A stretch of 64,000 nt of DNA, from assembly GCA_000648925.1 (NCBI GenBank), contig JFHF01000001.1, forward strand, positions 186,001 to 250,000. The letters are read 5' to 3'. Shown in pieces: positions 28,636-37,150 of the stretch. The notes under the pieces were generated by a model. That model was not told where the DNA came from and did not search any database. It saw only the letters and a list, made by a program, of their open reading frames with translations. This stretch comes from Caballeronia jiangsuensis. GTDB taxonomy: Bacteria; Pseudomonadota; Gammaproteobacteria; Burkholderiales; Burkholderiaceae. Each line of letters opens with the position of its first letter. Within the stretch, counting starts at the first letter, position 1. The position numbers and the translations under genes are program-made.

Positions 28636-29076
28636 TGAGAGAGCGATGTGGGAAGCGCCTTTCGACGCTTCGAGTATGTGAATCGATGTAAGCGACTGGA
28701 TCGCAGCCTCGCGTGCGCGATCTTAGAGCGCCGTGACACGCCCGAAAATCGGAGGGTTCTGATCCGAGCCCGATGTCTCAATGTAACCACTGTCGCATGT
28801 ATGCAACTGAATGGTCCCGGGGCGCAGGCGGTACGCGAGTGATGCGGTCTGTAAGTCCTCGCGGCCTAAGCGTTAATCCATATTGAAATTCTATTTTTTG
28901 AATTATTCGAAAAGGCTTTTGTGTTTCCTTTGGCGGTTTCTCAAAAAGACCGGGCAATAAACTTTGTCGTGCCGAATATCGGTGCTGAGCTAAACGAGCG
29001 AAGAGGCAAATTAAGCTCGACAGGCGTTCGGCCTGAAGCAACCCATCGAGTCTTACGACTCAGCAAAGGAATACGC
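28636..29076. promoter_or_regulatory. Divergent region between the LysR gene and the porin gene
   Basis: This 441-nt stretch has no convincing gene. An in-frame extension of the porin gene back to 28921 lacks a signal peptide at that point and is rejected as coding. An AT-rich block at about 28880-28925 (TTGAAATTCTATTTTTTG) is the best candidate for the porin promoter and leaves a 5' leader of about 150 nt. Long leaders of porin genes are often sRNA targets; I cannot show that here. Confidence 0.45.
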
Positions 29077-30243
29077 ATGAAAAAGAATTTGATCGTCACG
29101 GCCATCGCAGCTTTGGCCGCATCGTTTGCAGGCGCTGCCAACGCGCAGAGCAGCGTCACGCTGTATGGTTTGATCGACGCAGGCTTCACGTATGTGAACA
29201 ATGTGCAGGCTCCGGAAGGTGCTGATCACTTCAAGAATAGCTCGTACGCCATGACGGGCAACAATCTTCAGATGAGCCGTTGGGGCCTGCGCGGTGCGGA
29301 AGACCTGGGCGGCGGCATGAAGGCGATCTTCACGTTGGAGAACGGTTTCGACGTGGCGAGCGGTTCGAGCATCGGTAGCGGCTTTAGCCGTCAAGCATTC
29401 GTCGGTCTGTCGACGAATGCAGGTACGGTGACGTTGGGTCACCAGACCGACTCCGTGGTCGACTACCTCGGCCCTCTGAGCGCGACTGGCACCTGGGGTG
29501 GCACGTACTTCGCACATCCGGGCAATCTGGATAACCTGAACGGCGATGCGTACCGTGAGAACAATTCGATCAAGTTCCAAAGCGCGAACTACGGAGGCTT
29601 CTCGTTCAGTGGTCTGTACGGCTTCTCGAATACTGCAGGCAGCTTCGCGGCAAACCGTGCTTACAGCATCGGTGCGGGCTACGCAAACGGCGGCCTGAAG
29701 CTCGGCGCAGCTTACATGCAAGCGAACGGCATCAACACGAGCGCAGGCCCGAACTTGCCCCCGGGTGCGATCGTTGGCGGCCCGACGAGTGTGCCGAACC
29801 AGTTGTCCGCGTTGGACGATCGTCAGCGCACCTTCGGTGCAGGCGGCAGCTATTCCGTCGGCGCGATGACGTTCGGTGCGATTTGGACGCAGACCCGCCA
29901 GAATGACAATGTGCCGGGTACGGGTTCGAACATCGTCAACAACTACGAAGTGAACGGTCGTTATGCCATGACGCCGGCTCTCTCGCTTGGCGCTGCTTAC
30001 ACGTTCACGAACGCCAAGTTCGCGCAAGAGGAAGGCGGCTCGACCCGCGTTCGCTTCCACCAGTTCGGTCTTCAGACGGACTACGCTCTGTCCAAGCGCA
30101 CGGACATCTATGCTGAAGGCGTGGTGCAAATCGCCAGCGGCTTGCCGGAAGGCGAATACCCGAACGCAGGCATCAACGGCGTCGTCCCGTCCTCGAGCAG
30201 CCGCCAGGTCGTCGTGTCGACGGGTATCCGTCACCGCTTCTAA
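29077..30243 (+). CDS. Gram-negative general porin (Burkholderia OmpC-like)
   Basis: This trimeric outer-membrane porin of the Porin_4/OmpC-like family common in Burkholderiales has 388 residues. A signal peptide (MKKNLIVTAIAALAASFAGA, cleaved after ANA) is followed by SSVTLYGLIDAGFTYVNN, the standard first strand. The protein contains RWGLRGAEDLGGGMKAIFTL and ends in IRHRF; the terminal Phe is the BAM recognition residue. The ATG at 29077 follows AAAGGA. A tight terminator follows the stop. Codon use is noticeably biased, as in highly expressed genes. Confidence 0.94.
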   Translation: MKKNLIVTAIAALAASFAGAANAQSSVTLYGLIDAGFTYVNNVQAPEGADHFKNSSYAMTGNNLQMSRWGLRGAEDLGGGMKAIFTLENGFDVASGSSIGSGFSRQAFVGLSTNAGTVTLGHQTDSVVDYLGPLSATGTWGGTYFAHPGNLDNLNGDAYRENNSIKFQSANYGGFSFSGLYGFSNTAGSFAANRAYSIGAGYANGGLKLGAAYMQANGINTSAGPNLPPGAIVGGPTSVPNQLSALDDRQRTFGAGGSYSVGAMTFGAIWTQTRQNDNVPGTGSNIVNNYEVNGRYAMTPALSLGAAYTFTNAKFAQEEGGSTRVRFHQFGLQTDYALSKRTDIYAEGVVQIASGLPEGEYPNAGINGVVPSSSSRQVVVSTGIRHRF

Positions 30244-30278
30244 AGCGATCGGATTAGTACCGAGCTTTAGCTAGTCAG

Positions 30279-30304
30279 AAAAGGGCGCCGCGAGGCGCCC
30301 TTTT
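30279..30304 (+). terminator. Rho-independent terminator after the porin gene
   Basis: A perfect stem AAGGGCGCC with GGCGCCCTT, loop GCGA and a short T run lie 36 nt after the porin stop. Confidence 0.88.
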
Positions 30305-30419
30305 CGCATGTGTGCCTCTCGCAACCCAAGCGAAATGCACCTCGCATCCGGATGCTCTACCATGGCGATGCGCTCATCGCACTGAAAGACGTGCTGTCCG
30401 CCAAAACAGGAGACGAACA

Positions 30420-30866
30420 ATGACCTCGACATGCAGACCACATGTACGCTGGACGACCGTTCTGATGCTAGCCATGCTCGCGTCGGGCGCCGCTCGAGCC
30501 GACACCGTCGCCCTGAAAGCCAATCTCCAGCCTTCGAGCGAAGTTCCGCCGCGCGTAAGCAAAGGCCACGGCATCGTGGACGCGACCTTCGACACCGACA
30601 CCAAAGTGTTCACCTGGACCGCGACCTACGCCGAGTTATCCGGCCCCGTGACGATGGCTCATTTCCACGGCCCCGCGCCGGTCGGTCAGAACGCGAAAGT
30701 GCAGGTGCCTATCGACAAGAAGGCGCTCGCGAGCCCCATGAAAGGACAGGCGACGCTATCGGATCAACAAGTCGGCGATCTGATGACAGGGCAGTGGTAC
30801 TTCAACATCCACACGCAGGAAAATCCGACCGGCGAGATCCGTGGTCAGGTAATGCCGGCGAATTGA
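30420..30866 (+). CDS. CHRD-domain secreted protein
   Basis: This 148-residue protein has an N-terminal signal peptide (hydrophobic core TVLMLAMLASGAARA) and one CHRD domain. The family pattern is plain: ALKANLQPSSEVPPRVSKGH, MAHFHGPAPVGQNA, and the end WYFNIHTQENPTGEIRGQV. CHRD domains were first noted in chordin. Bacterial single-domain versions are exported and of unknown function; metal or cell-surface roles are speculation. The ATG at 30420 follows CAGGAGAC. An upstream in-frame extension lacks any signal sequence. Confidence 0.88.
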   Translation: MTSTCRPHVRWTTVLMLAMLASGAARADTVALKANLQPSSEVPPRVSKGHGIVDATFDTDTKVFTWTATYAELSGPVTMAHFHGPAPVGQNAKVQVPIDKKALASPMKGQATLSDQQVGDLMTGQWYFNIHTQENPTGEIRGQVMPAN

Positions 30867-30891
30867 CGCGCGCAGGCGAGATCGACCGACG

Positions 30892-31836
30892 ATGAGCGGG
30901 CAAAGCGCCCTGGCTTGCTGGGCAGTACGTATGCGCATGCGCCCGCACAGCGCGAAGCCCGAACTCGATGTCGAATTGGCGCGAAATTACGCATCCCGTC
31001 GAATCTGGTCGCCGCGCGTGCCGAAAGGCTGGCGGCTCGATATCCGCGAGACGAGCGACGAAGGCGCACCACGCGGCGAATGGCTCACACCGCCGACGAA
31101 TCCACGCGCAACCATTCTCTATCTGCATGGCGGCGGCTATTACTTCTGTTCGCCGCGCAGTCACCGCGCGATCACGTTCGGATTGGCCACGCGGTCAAAT
31201 GCGCGCATCTTCTCGCTCGATTACCGTCTTGCGCCCGAACATCGCTTTCCTGCTGCGCTCGACGATAGCGTCGCCGCATACCGTCGCTTGCTCGGAGACG
31301 GCGTTCCCGCGCAATCGATCGCGATAGCAGGAGACTCGGCCGGCGGCGGCCTCGCGCTCGCGACGCTTCTCGCGCTACGCGATGCGGGCGATCCGCTTCC
31401 CGCAGCCGCAGTGCTGTTTTCGCCGTGGACCGATCTGACCTGTAGCGGCGAGTCGATGCGAACCAACGACGGTCGCGATCCGATGTATCACGCGTCGATA
31501 TTTCCTCGGGTGGCCGCGCAATATCTCGGCTCAGCCGATGCGCGAAATCCCTACGCCTCGCCGGCATTCGGCGAGTTCGAAGGCTTGCCGCCGCTGCTGA
31601 TTCAAGTCGGCGACACCGAACTCTTGCTTGATGATTCGACTTGCATCGCGACGAAAGCCCGCGCGGCCGGCGTGCGCGTCGAGTTGGAGATCTGGCGCAA
31701 CGTTCCGCATATCTTCCAGATCTGGACACCGTTCATGCCCGAAGCACGCGATGCGCTCGCGCACGCCGCCGCGTTCATCGACGGCGCAATCTCGGCGCGC
31801 CAGACTCATCTACCGCCCATGACCTCGATCGTCTGA
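30892..31836 (+). CDS. Alpha/beta hydrolase, hormone-sensitive-lipase family esterase
   Basis: This 314-residue HSL (family IV) carboxylesterase has an oxyanion-hole motif HGGGYYFCSP, nucleophile elbow GDSAGGG and acid region VGDTELLLDDS. The His is in RNVPHIFQIW. It would hydrolyse short-chain esters in the cytoplasm; the natural substrate is unknown. The ATG at 30892 is a modest choice, because methionines at about residues 14 and 16 could also serve. Its 3' end overlaps the convergent EcsC gene by 31 nt. Confidence 0.88.
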   Translation: MSGQSALACWAVRMRMRPHSAKPELDVELARNYASRRIWSPRVPKGWRLDIRETSDEGAPRGEWLTPPTNPRATILYLHGGGYYFCSPRSHRAITFGLATRSNARIFSLDYRLAPEHRFPAALDDSVAAYRRLLGDGVPAQSIAIAGDSAGGGLALATLLALRDAGDPLPAAAVLFSPWTDLTCSGESMRTNDGRDPMYHASIFPRVAAQYLGSADARNPYASPAFGEFEGLPPLLIQVGDTELLLDDSTCIATKARAAGVRVELEIWRNVPHIFQIWTPFMPEARDALAHAAAFIDGAISARQTHLPPMTSIV

Positions 31837-32654
31837 TAGGCCCGCTCGACGGCCGACGCGCCATAGCGCCGCTCCAGCCTGCGCACGGTGAAGTGGCCAT
31901 GCGCCATCTGCTGAAAGTGGTCGATGAACACCGTGTTGACCATCGCGCCGAGCACTGCGCCGATCGCCGGAATCGACTTCGCGGCCACTTGTTCGCTGAC
32001 CTGCACCGAGAACCTCGACGCGATCGTCTGCAAGAACTTGAGCAATGCCGTCGATCCATGACTGCTGAGTCCCTTCGCGGCGATTTCGTTAGTCGCGCGC
32101 GAAACCGACTGCGCGAGCGCGCCGCGCACGATGAAGTAGCCGATATCGGCGGTGTCGTCGCTGGCTTTGGTGCCGCCCATGCCGAGCACCATCATGCATT
32201 GCAATTGAGTCTCCACGCGATGCACGTCTTCGCCCTCGCTACGCGCGATATCGCAGATCGAGCGGAACATCAGCGTGGTCGTCACCGGCAATTCGACCGG
32301 CAATGCGAACAGCCCGAACGCGCCGCCCGCCGCGCCGGTCGTCGCGACAGCCAGCTTGTGCATCAGGTTGTGCGGCTTGTCGGGCGGCGGCGCGAGCAGC
32401 GAATCGGACGGCGCGCTCTTGCCGATCGTGCGCAACGCGAGCTGGAGGCACTTTTTCAGCGCGAGTTGCGTCGCTTCATCGACTTTGTCCTGCGCGGCGG
32501 CCGGCATGCGTCCCATCAGCTTTTCGATGGGCGCGCCGACGACGCTTGCCAGCTTCATCGTCAGCGACGGGCTTTCCAAGGCTTCCTTCGCGCGGGTCAG
32601 GGCCGCGAAATCTTCGGTCGTGAGCGGCGAGGTAATGATCGGCGTCGGTTCCAT
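31806..32654 (-). CDS. EcsC-family protein
   Basis: This protein of about 282 residues resembles the EcsC family (LASVVGAPIEKLMGRMPAAA; FGLFALPVELPVTTTLMFRS; CMMVLGMGGTKASDDTADIG). EcsC was named from a Bacillus ABC-transporter operon, but its proteobacterial relatives are stand-alone and without known function. Hydrophobic glycine-rich patches in the middle suggest membrane association. The ATG at 32654 is preferred to a GTG at 32690. The gene is divergent from the efflux pump gene, with 106 nt between them. Confidence 0.8.
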   Translation of the reverse strand: MEPTPIITSPLTTEDFAALTRAKEALESPSLTMKLASVVGAPIEKLMGRMPAAAQDKVDEATQLALKKCLQLALRTIGKSAPSDSLLAPPPDKPHNLMHKLAVATTGAAGGAFGLFALPVELPVTTTLMFRSICDIARSEGEDVHRVETQLQCMMVLGMGGTKASDDTADIGYFIVRGALAQSVSRATNEIAAKGLSSHGSTALLKFLQTIASRFSVQVSEQVAAKSIPAIGAVLGAMVNTVFIDHFQQMAHGHFTVRRLERRYGASAVERAYQTIEVMGGR

Positions 32655-32714
32655 GCGATGTCTTCTGTCCCGTAGATGGTGAATTGCCACGAAAATTAGA
32701 GTGCGCCACCATGC

Positions 32715-32742
32715 TATGATTCCATTTCCGTTGACTAGTCAA
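32715..32742. promoter_or_regulatory. Candidate MarR operator with overlapping -10 element
   Basis: A perfect 12-bp palindrome TTGACTAGTCAA lies at 32731-32742, directly downstream of a TATGAT hexamer (32715-32720) and 18 bases before the ATG of the efflux gene. MarR regulators bind short AT-containing palindromes placed like this, and a MarR gene is cotranscribed downstream. A clear -35 box is not visible. Confidence 0.5.
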
Positions 32743-32760
32743 TCATTGCGCTTACAAAAA

Positions 32761-34356
32761 ATGGCCGTTCACACAGCCGCGCACCATTCCAGCGGACAGG
32801 TTCTGCCTTTCCGCGAATCCCTCATGGCGATGCTGGGCGTCTCGTTCGTCACGATGCTCGTCGCGCTCGATCAAACCGTGGTCGGCACTGCGCTGCCAAC
32901 GATCGTCGCCGAGCTTAAAGGCTTCGATCTCTACGCGTGGGTCGCCACGTCGTATCTTCTGACGTCCGTCATCACTGTGCCGATTTTCGGCCGCCTCGGC
33001 GATTACTACGGCCGCAAGCCCTTCGTGATCGCGTCGATCGTCGTGTTCACCGTTGCGTCCGTGCTCTGCGGCCTCGCCAACAGCATGATGTTCCTCGTGC
33101 TCGCGCGCGGGTTGCAGGGCATCGGCGGCGGGATGCTCGTCGGCACTGCGTTCGCGTGCATCGCCGATCTCTTCCCGGACAACGTCGTGCGCCTGCGCTG
33201 GCAAGTGCTGATGAGCTCGGCGTTCGGCATCGCCAACGCGGTCGGGCCGACGCTCGGCGGTTGTCTCACGCAATACTACGGCTGGCGCTCGGTGTTTTAC
33301 GTGAATCTGCCGGTGGGCGTGGTCTCGCTCTTTTTCGTGTGGCGCTTTCTGCCGCATCTGCGCCACGTTGCGCATGAAGGCAAGATGCGTCTCGACTGGC
33401 CCGGCGCCGTGCTCATCGCGGTGGCGCTCGGCGCATTGCAGTTGTTCGTCGAAATGCTGCCGAAGCACGGCGTCGGCGCCGAGAGCGTCGCGCTGCTCGT
33501 GATGAGCGTCGCTGCCGGCATCGCGCTGTGGAAGTGGGAAATGCGCTGCGCCTACGCGATTCTGCCCGTCGACATGTTCCGCAACAAGGCGCTCGCCGCG
33601 CTCTTCACGCTCGCGGTTCTCGGCGGTTTCACGATGTTCTCGCTGCTGTTCTACGCGCCGTTGCTGTTCCAGGGCGGCTTCGGCATGTCGCCGAAGGACG
33701 CGGGCATCGTGATCACGCCGCTCGTCGTGTTCATCACGATCGGCAGTATCGTGAACGGGCGCATCGTCACGCGCCTGAAGAACGCCAATCTGATGCTGTA
33801 TGTCGGCTTCGCGTTGCTCGCCGTGTCGTGTCTGGGTATCGTCGTCGCCACGCACAACATGCCGCGCTCGATGTTGCTCGCAATCATGGTGCTCGGCGGC
33901 CTGGGCCTCGGCTTCGTGATGCCGAATCTCACCGTGTTCGCGCAGCAGACGGCAGGGCGCGCGCATCTGGGCATCGCGACCGCGTTGCTGCAATCGCTGC
34001 GCATGATCGGCGGGATGATCGGCACCGCGCTCACCGGTACGCTCGTGAGTCATCTGTACGCGAGCGGCGTGAATCTCGCGCTCGAAAGAGATCACGCGCT
34101 GCGATGGGCCGGCGATCTCTCCGATCCGCAGATTCTCATCAACCGCGAAGGACAACAGGCGCTGCTCTCGCAACTGACGGCCGCTGGCCACAACGGCGCG
34201 ATGTTGCTCGAAGCCGCGCGCGAGGCGCTCGTCGCGGCGATTCACATCGGCCTGGCGCTGGCGGCGCTGGTCGCGGTGGTGTCGCTGTGGCAGTCGCGCC
34301 GCGTGCCGCCGGTGCGGCTGAAAGGGCCGCAGGAACCCGTCATCCTCGCCGAATGA
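32761..34356 (+). CDS. DHA2-family MFS efflux pump (14 TM, EmrB/QacA type)
   Basis: This 531-residue 14-helix drug:H+ antiporter has motif D1 (LDQTVVGTALPTIV), motif A (GRLGDYYGRKP) and motif C-like GPTLGGCLTQYYGWRSVFYVN of the DHA2 family. It probably expels lipophilic toxicants across the inner membrane. No EmrA-type adaptor or OprM-type outer-membrane gene is adjacent. The ATG at 32761 is chosen, although the ribosome site is weak (GCTTACAAAAA). An ATG at 32716 in the same frame is possible but would place the operator palindrome inside the gene. It overlaps the MarR gene by 4 nt. Confidence 0.9.
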   Translation: MAVHTAAHHSSGQVLPFRESLMAMLGVSFVTMLVALDQTVVGTALPTIVAELKGFDLYAWVATSYLLTSVITVPIFGRLGDYYGRKPFVIASIVVFTVASVLCGLANSMMFLVLARGLQGIGGGMLVGTAFACIADLFPDNVVRLRWQVLMSSAFGIANAVGPTLGGCLTQYYGWRSVFYVNLPVGVVSLFFVWRFLPHLRHVAHEGKMRLDWPGAVLIAVALGALQLFVEMLPKHGVGAESVALLVMSVAAGIALWKWEMRCAYAILPVDMFRNKALAALFTLAVLGGFTMFSLLFYAPLLFQGGFGMSPKDAGIVITPLVVFITIGSIVNGRIVTRLKNANLMLYVGFALLAVSCLGIVVATHNMPRSMLLAIMVLGGLGLGFVMPNLTVFAQQTAGRAHLGIATALLQSLRMIGGMIGTALTGTLVSHLYASGVNLALERDHALRWAGDLSDPQILINREGQQALLSQLTAAGHNGAMLLEAAREALVAAIHIGLALAALVAVVSLWQSRRVPPVRLKGPQEPVILAE

Positions 34357-34844
34357 CTACGGAAATCGAAAGCATGAATGAACAGGACCGTATCGCCGTG
34401 GTGCAGCAGTTCGGGCGCACGTATCGTGCGTTCATGTCGGCGTTCGAGGCGGCCGTCGGCCAGCCGATGCCGCGCTGGCGCATTCTGCTCGCGTTGCACG
34501 AGCACGCGGGCGTGCTGTCGCAGAAGCGACTCGTCGAGCGTCTGAAGGTGGACCCGGGCGCGCTGACGCGGCAACTGAAGACGCTGGAAGGACTCGGCTG
34601 GATCGTGCGCAGTGTCGATGCACGCGACAACCGCGTATCGAATGTCACGCTGACGGCGCAAGGGCGCGCGATGGCCGAAGAAAGCCTGCCGCGTCGCAAC
34701 GCGTTTCTGCACGACACGATGGCCTCGCTGCCCGATGAGGCGATCGAAGCGTTGTCGAGCGCGCTTCACATGTTCGAGCGACGCCTTCAGGAAGTCGCGG
34801 CCGCGAATGCGTCGCAAGCGGCCGCCGTCGAAGAAAAAGCTTAA
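34353..34844 (+). CDS. MarR-family transcriptional regulator
   Basis: This 163-residue winged-helix repressor has a DNA-binding region LSQKRLVERLKVDPGALTRQ with the wing VDARDNRVSNVTLTAQGRAM, which has the DxRxxRV pattern of the MarR family. Its ATG overlaps the stop of the efflux gene (ATGA), indicating coupled expression and probable autoregulation through the palindrome in front of the pump. A second ATG seven codons later is possible. Its stop overlaps the stop of the convergent DSD1-type gene by 4 nt. Confidence 0.9.
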   Translation: MTTEIESMNEQDRIAVVQQFGRTYRAFMSAFEAAVGQPMPRWRILLALHEHAGVLSQKRLVERLKVDPGALTRQLKTLEGLGWIVRSVDARDNRVSNVTLTAQGRAMAEESLPRRNAFLHDTMASLPDEAIEALSSALHMFERRLQEVAAANASQAAAVEEKA

Positions 34845-36115
34845 AAGAACGTTTCGATCACTTCGGTGACGCGATACTTCGGATCGACGACGAGAACCTG
34901 ACGCCACTTGTCGAAGGTCAGGCACGGGTGCGAGATGTCGAACGCGATCATGTCGCCGACCTTCACGTCGTCGCCCGGCTTGATCCGCAAGTACGCGTGC
35001 TGGTCCATCAGGCCGAAAATCTCCCAGCCTTCGTCGGGCGAAACATCGCGCGGCGCTTCATTGCCCGGACGATAATGCTTCGCCGGCTCGGGCATGCCCG
35101 CGTCGAATGCGGAATCGCGCTTGCCGAGCCCGATGATCGCGCGATCCGGCTCCGGAATCGACTGCACGTACGCCCACAATTGCAGCGCCGGCTTCAAACC
35201 TTGCCCCATCTTCTTCGCGATCGGATTACGCGCGAAGATCTCGTTCTGCGCCTTCTTGTAGATCCCGACGTCATGCGTCAGATAGCAGCCCGGGCGCAGC
35301 ACGACTTCGATCGCGTCGCTGTTGGCCTTCGCGAATTCGTCGGCGACGACGTCGTACCACGCCGATCCCGCGCCCGAGAGAATCGCGGGCTTGCGCGCGA
35401 TCTTGCCTTCCGCGATCAGCTTGCGCGTCGTATCGACGGCGCTTTGCAGGAACTCGCGCACTTTCGTTTCGTCCTGCAGCACGCCTTCATACAATTCGAT
35501 GCCCGCAAGTTCGATCGTGCCCTGCCAGCGCGCGATCGCGGCGAGCACCGCATCGCGCTGCGCGTCGTCGCGCACGCCGGTGCGTCCGCCCGGCACGCCG
35601 AGCTCGATCAGCACGTTCAGCTTCTTGCGTACCGAGCTGAAGAATTCGCCGAGCTGATCGACGCCATCGGCTGAATCGACCAGACAGAAAAACTCGAAAT
35701 TCGGATCGGTGAGCAGTTCGGCGATCATGCCCATGTTGCGTTTGCCGACGAGCTGATTCGCCATCAGGATGCGATGCACGCCGCCGCGATACGCCGCGCG
35801 CACCTGATGCGCGGTCGCGAGCGTGATGCCCCACGCGCCGGCGTCGAGCTGGCGTCGAAAGAGTTGCGGGGCCATCGTCGTCTTGCCGTGCGGCGCGAGC
35901 TTCACGCCGTACTCGCCGACGAATGCCTGCATCCACTTCAGGTTGTGCTCGATGCGATCGGAATAGAGCACGGCGGCGGGCAGGCTCACGTCCTCTTCGA
36001 GCAGACTCCATTGCAGACGCTGCGCGTCGTTCAACTGGATGCTCGTGCCCGGCACCATGCCGAGACCCTTGCCGAACGGGTCGATCGTCGCGTTCTGATA
36101 GTTTGTAACTTTCAT
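34841..36115 (-). CDS. DSD1-type PLP enzyme (D-serine dehydratase/amino-acid deaminase-like)
   Basis: This 424-residue fold-type III PLP enzyme related to eukaryotic D-serine dehydratase and D-threonine aldolase has an alanine-racemase-like N-domain with the PLP lysine in KLAPHGKTTMAP. The C-terminal DSD1 domain carries metal-ligand residues in ISHPCLTFDKW. It should release ammonia, or cleave a D-hydroxy amino acid, from a D-amino acid; the exact substrate cannot be read. The ATG at 36115 follows TGGAG. It diverges from an RpiR regulator with N-acyl-D-amino-acid deacylase and RidA, which supports a D-amino-acid catabolic role. Confidence 0.85.
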   Translation of the reverse strand: MKVTNYQNATIDPFGKGLGMVPGTSIQLNDAQRLQWSLLEEDVSLPAAVLYSDRIEHNLKWMQAFVGEYGVKLAPHGKTTMAPQLFRRQLDAGAWGITLATAHQVRAAYRGGVHRILMANQLVGKRNMGMIAELLTDPNFEFFCLVDSADGVDQLGEFFSSVRKKLNVLIELGVPGGRTGVRDDAQRDAVLAAIARWQGTIELAGIELYEGVLQDETKVREFLQSAVDTTRKLIAEGKIARKPAILSGAGSAWYDVVADEFAKANSDAIEVVLRPGCYLTHDVGIYKKAQNEIFARNPIAKKMGQGLKPALQLWAYVQSIPEPDRAIIGLGKRDSAFDAGMPEPAKHYRPGNEAPRDVSPDEGWEIFGLMDQHAYLRIKPGDDVKVGDMIAFDISHPCLTFDKWRQVLVVDPKYRVTEVIETFF

Positions 36116-36175
36116 GTGCTACTACTCCATCGTCCGTTTAAATAAGCCCTGTGCACGACTCGATGCGCATCAGAG

Positions 36176-36232
36176 TTGACGGTGCTATGTTAACCAAAGT
36201 AGCATCCGCGATGGAAATGTTATTTAGTAACA
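36176..36232. promoter_or_regulatory. Candidate RpiR operators and promoter in the divergent D-amino-acid region
   Basis: Two inverted repeats lie between the divergent genes. One is TGCTA-N12-TAGCA at 36183-36204. The other is TGTTA-N5-TAACA at 36218-36232. A TTGACG hexamer (36176-36181) and TAGCAT (36200-36205), 18 bp apart, form a plausible plus-strand promoter overlapping the first repeat. Binding by the adjacent RpiR protein is inference. Confidence 0.45.
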
Positions 36233-36260
36233 CGACCATCACGTAAACCCGCAATCCGAT

Positions 36261-37148
36261 ATGAACGGCCACGCCGACATGCTCAGTTTCGACATCGTCG
36301 CACGCATCGCGGAGCGCGCGCCCGAGTTGCGCAGCGCCGAGCGCAAGGTCGCCGCGCTGATTCTCGACGACCTGACGGGCGCATCGCGCGCGAGCATCGG
36401 CGCGCTGGCCGACAAGGCGGAAGTGAGCATCGCCACCGTGACGCGTTTCGCGAAGGCGGTCGGCTGCGTGGACGTGCGCGAACTGAAGCTCCGGCTCGCG
36501 CAGGCGGCCGCGGTGGGTCAGCGCTTCCTGAAGCGCGAGCCCGATGCCGTGCCCGATTCGCTCGCCGCGCGCATCTTCGAGGAAGTGCAGGCGACGCTGG
36601 CGCAGAATCAGGGCGCGCTTGCCGCGTCGCCGATCGCCGAAGCCGCGGACGCGCTTGCCGCGGCATCGATGATCTACGTGTTCGGCATGGGCGGCGGCTC
36701 GACTGCGCTCGCCGACGAAATGCGCTTTCGTCTCGTGCGGCTCGGCCGGCCGGTCGCGTCGTATCAGGATGGGCTGTTGCAGCGGATGGTCGCGTCGACG
36801 TTATCGAAGGAACATGTGGTGGTTGCGCTATCGGTGACGGGGCAGACGCCTGAGATGGTCGAAAGCTGTCAGCTCGCGAAACAGTACGGCGCGCGCGTGA
36901 TCGCGCTCACCGCGCCCGCGTCGCCGCTGGGTGCGCTCGCGGACTGGCTGATTCCGGTCATCGCGATCGAATCCGACTTCATTTACAAACCGTCGTCGTC
37001 CCGCTACGCGATGATGATGGCGCTCGATTTGCTCGTCACCGAACTGGCGGTCAAGCAGGCCGACCACAGCCGCGAACTGTTGCGCCGCATGAAACACGCG
37101 CTCGATTCGCATCGCGGCGGCGGCGAGCGTCAACCCTTGGGAGACTGA
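36261..37148 (+). CDS. MurR/RpiR-family transcriptional regulator
   Basis: This 295-residue regulator has an N-terminal HTH_6 domain (LADKAEVSIATVTRFAKAVG) and a C-terminal SIS sugar-phosphate-binding domain (MIYVFGMGGGSTALADEMRF; VVALSVTGQTPEMVE). RpiR regulators usually sense phosphosugars, yet here the neighbours handle D-amino acids. N-acetylated amino-sugar or peptidoglycan-derived ligands are therefore a reasonable guess. The ATG at 36261 has a poor ribosome site. The deacylase gene begins 2 nt after its stop, so the two are an operon. Confidence 0.9.
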   Translation: MNGHADMLSFDIVARIAERAPELRSAERKVAALILDDLTGASRASIGALADKAEVSIATVTRFAKAVGCVDVRELKLRLAQAAAVGQRFLKREPDAVPDSLAARIFEEVQATLAQNQGALAASPIAEAADALAAASMIYVFGMGGGSTALADEMRFRLVRLGRPVASYQDGLLQRMVASTLSKEHVVVALSVTGQTPEMVESCQLAKQYGARVIALTAPASPLGALADWLIPVIAIESDFIYKPSSSRYAMMMALDLLVTELAVKQADHSRELLRRMKHALDSHRGGGERQPLGD

Positions 37149-37150
37149 TC

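Noticed and set aside
28921..29076. N-terminal extension of the porin gene
   Set aside because: The signal peptide and a good ribosome site place the start at 29077. The upstream part is AT-rich leader DNA.
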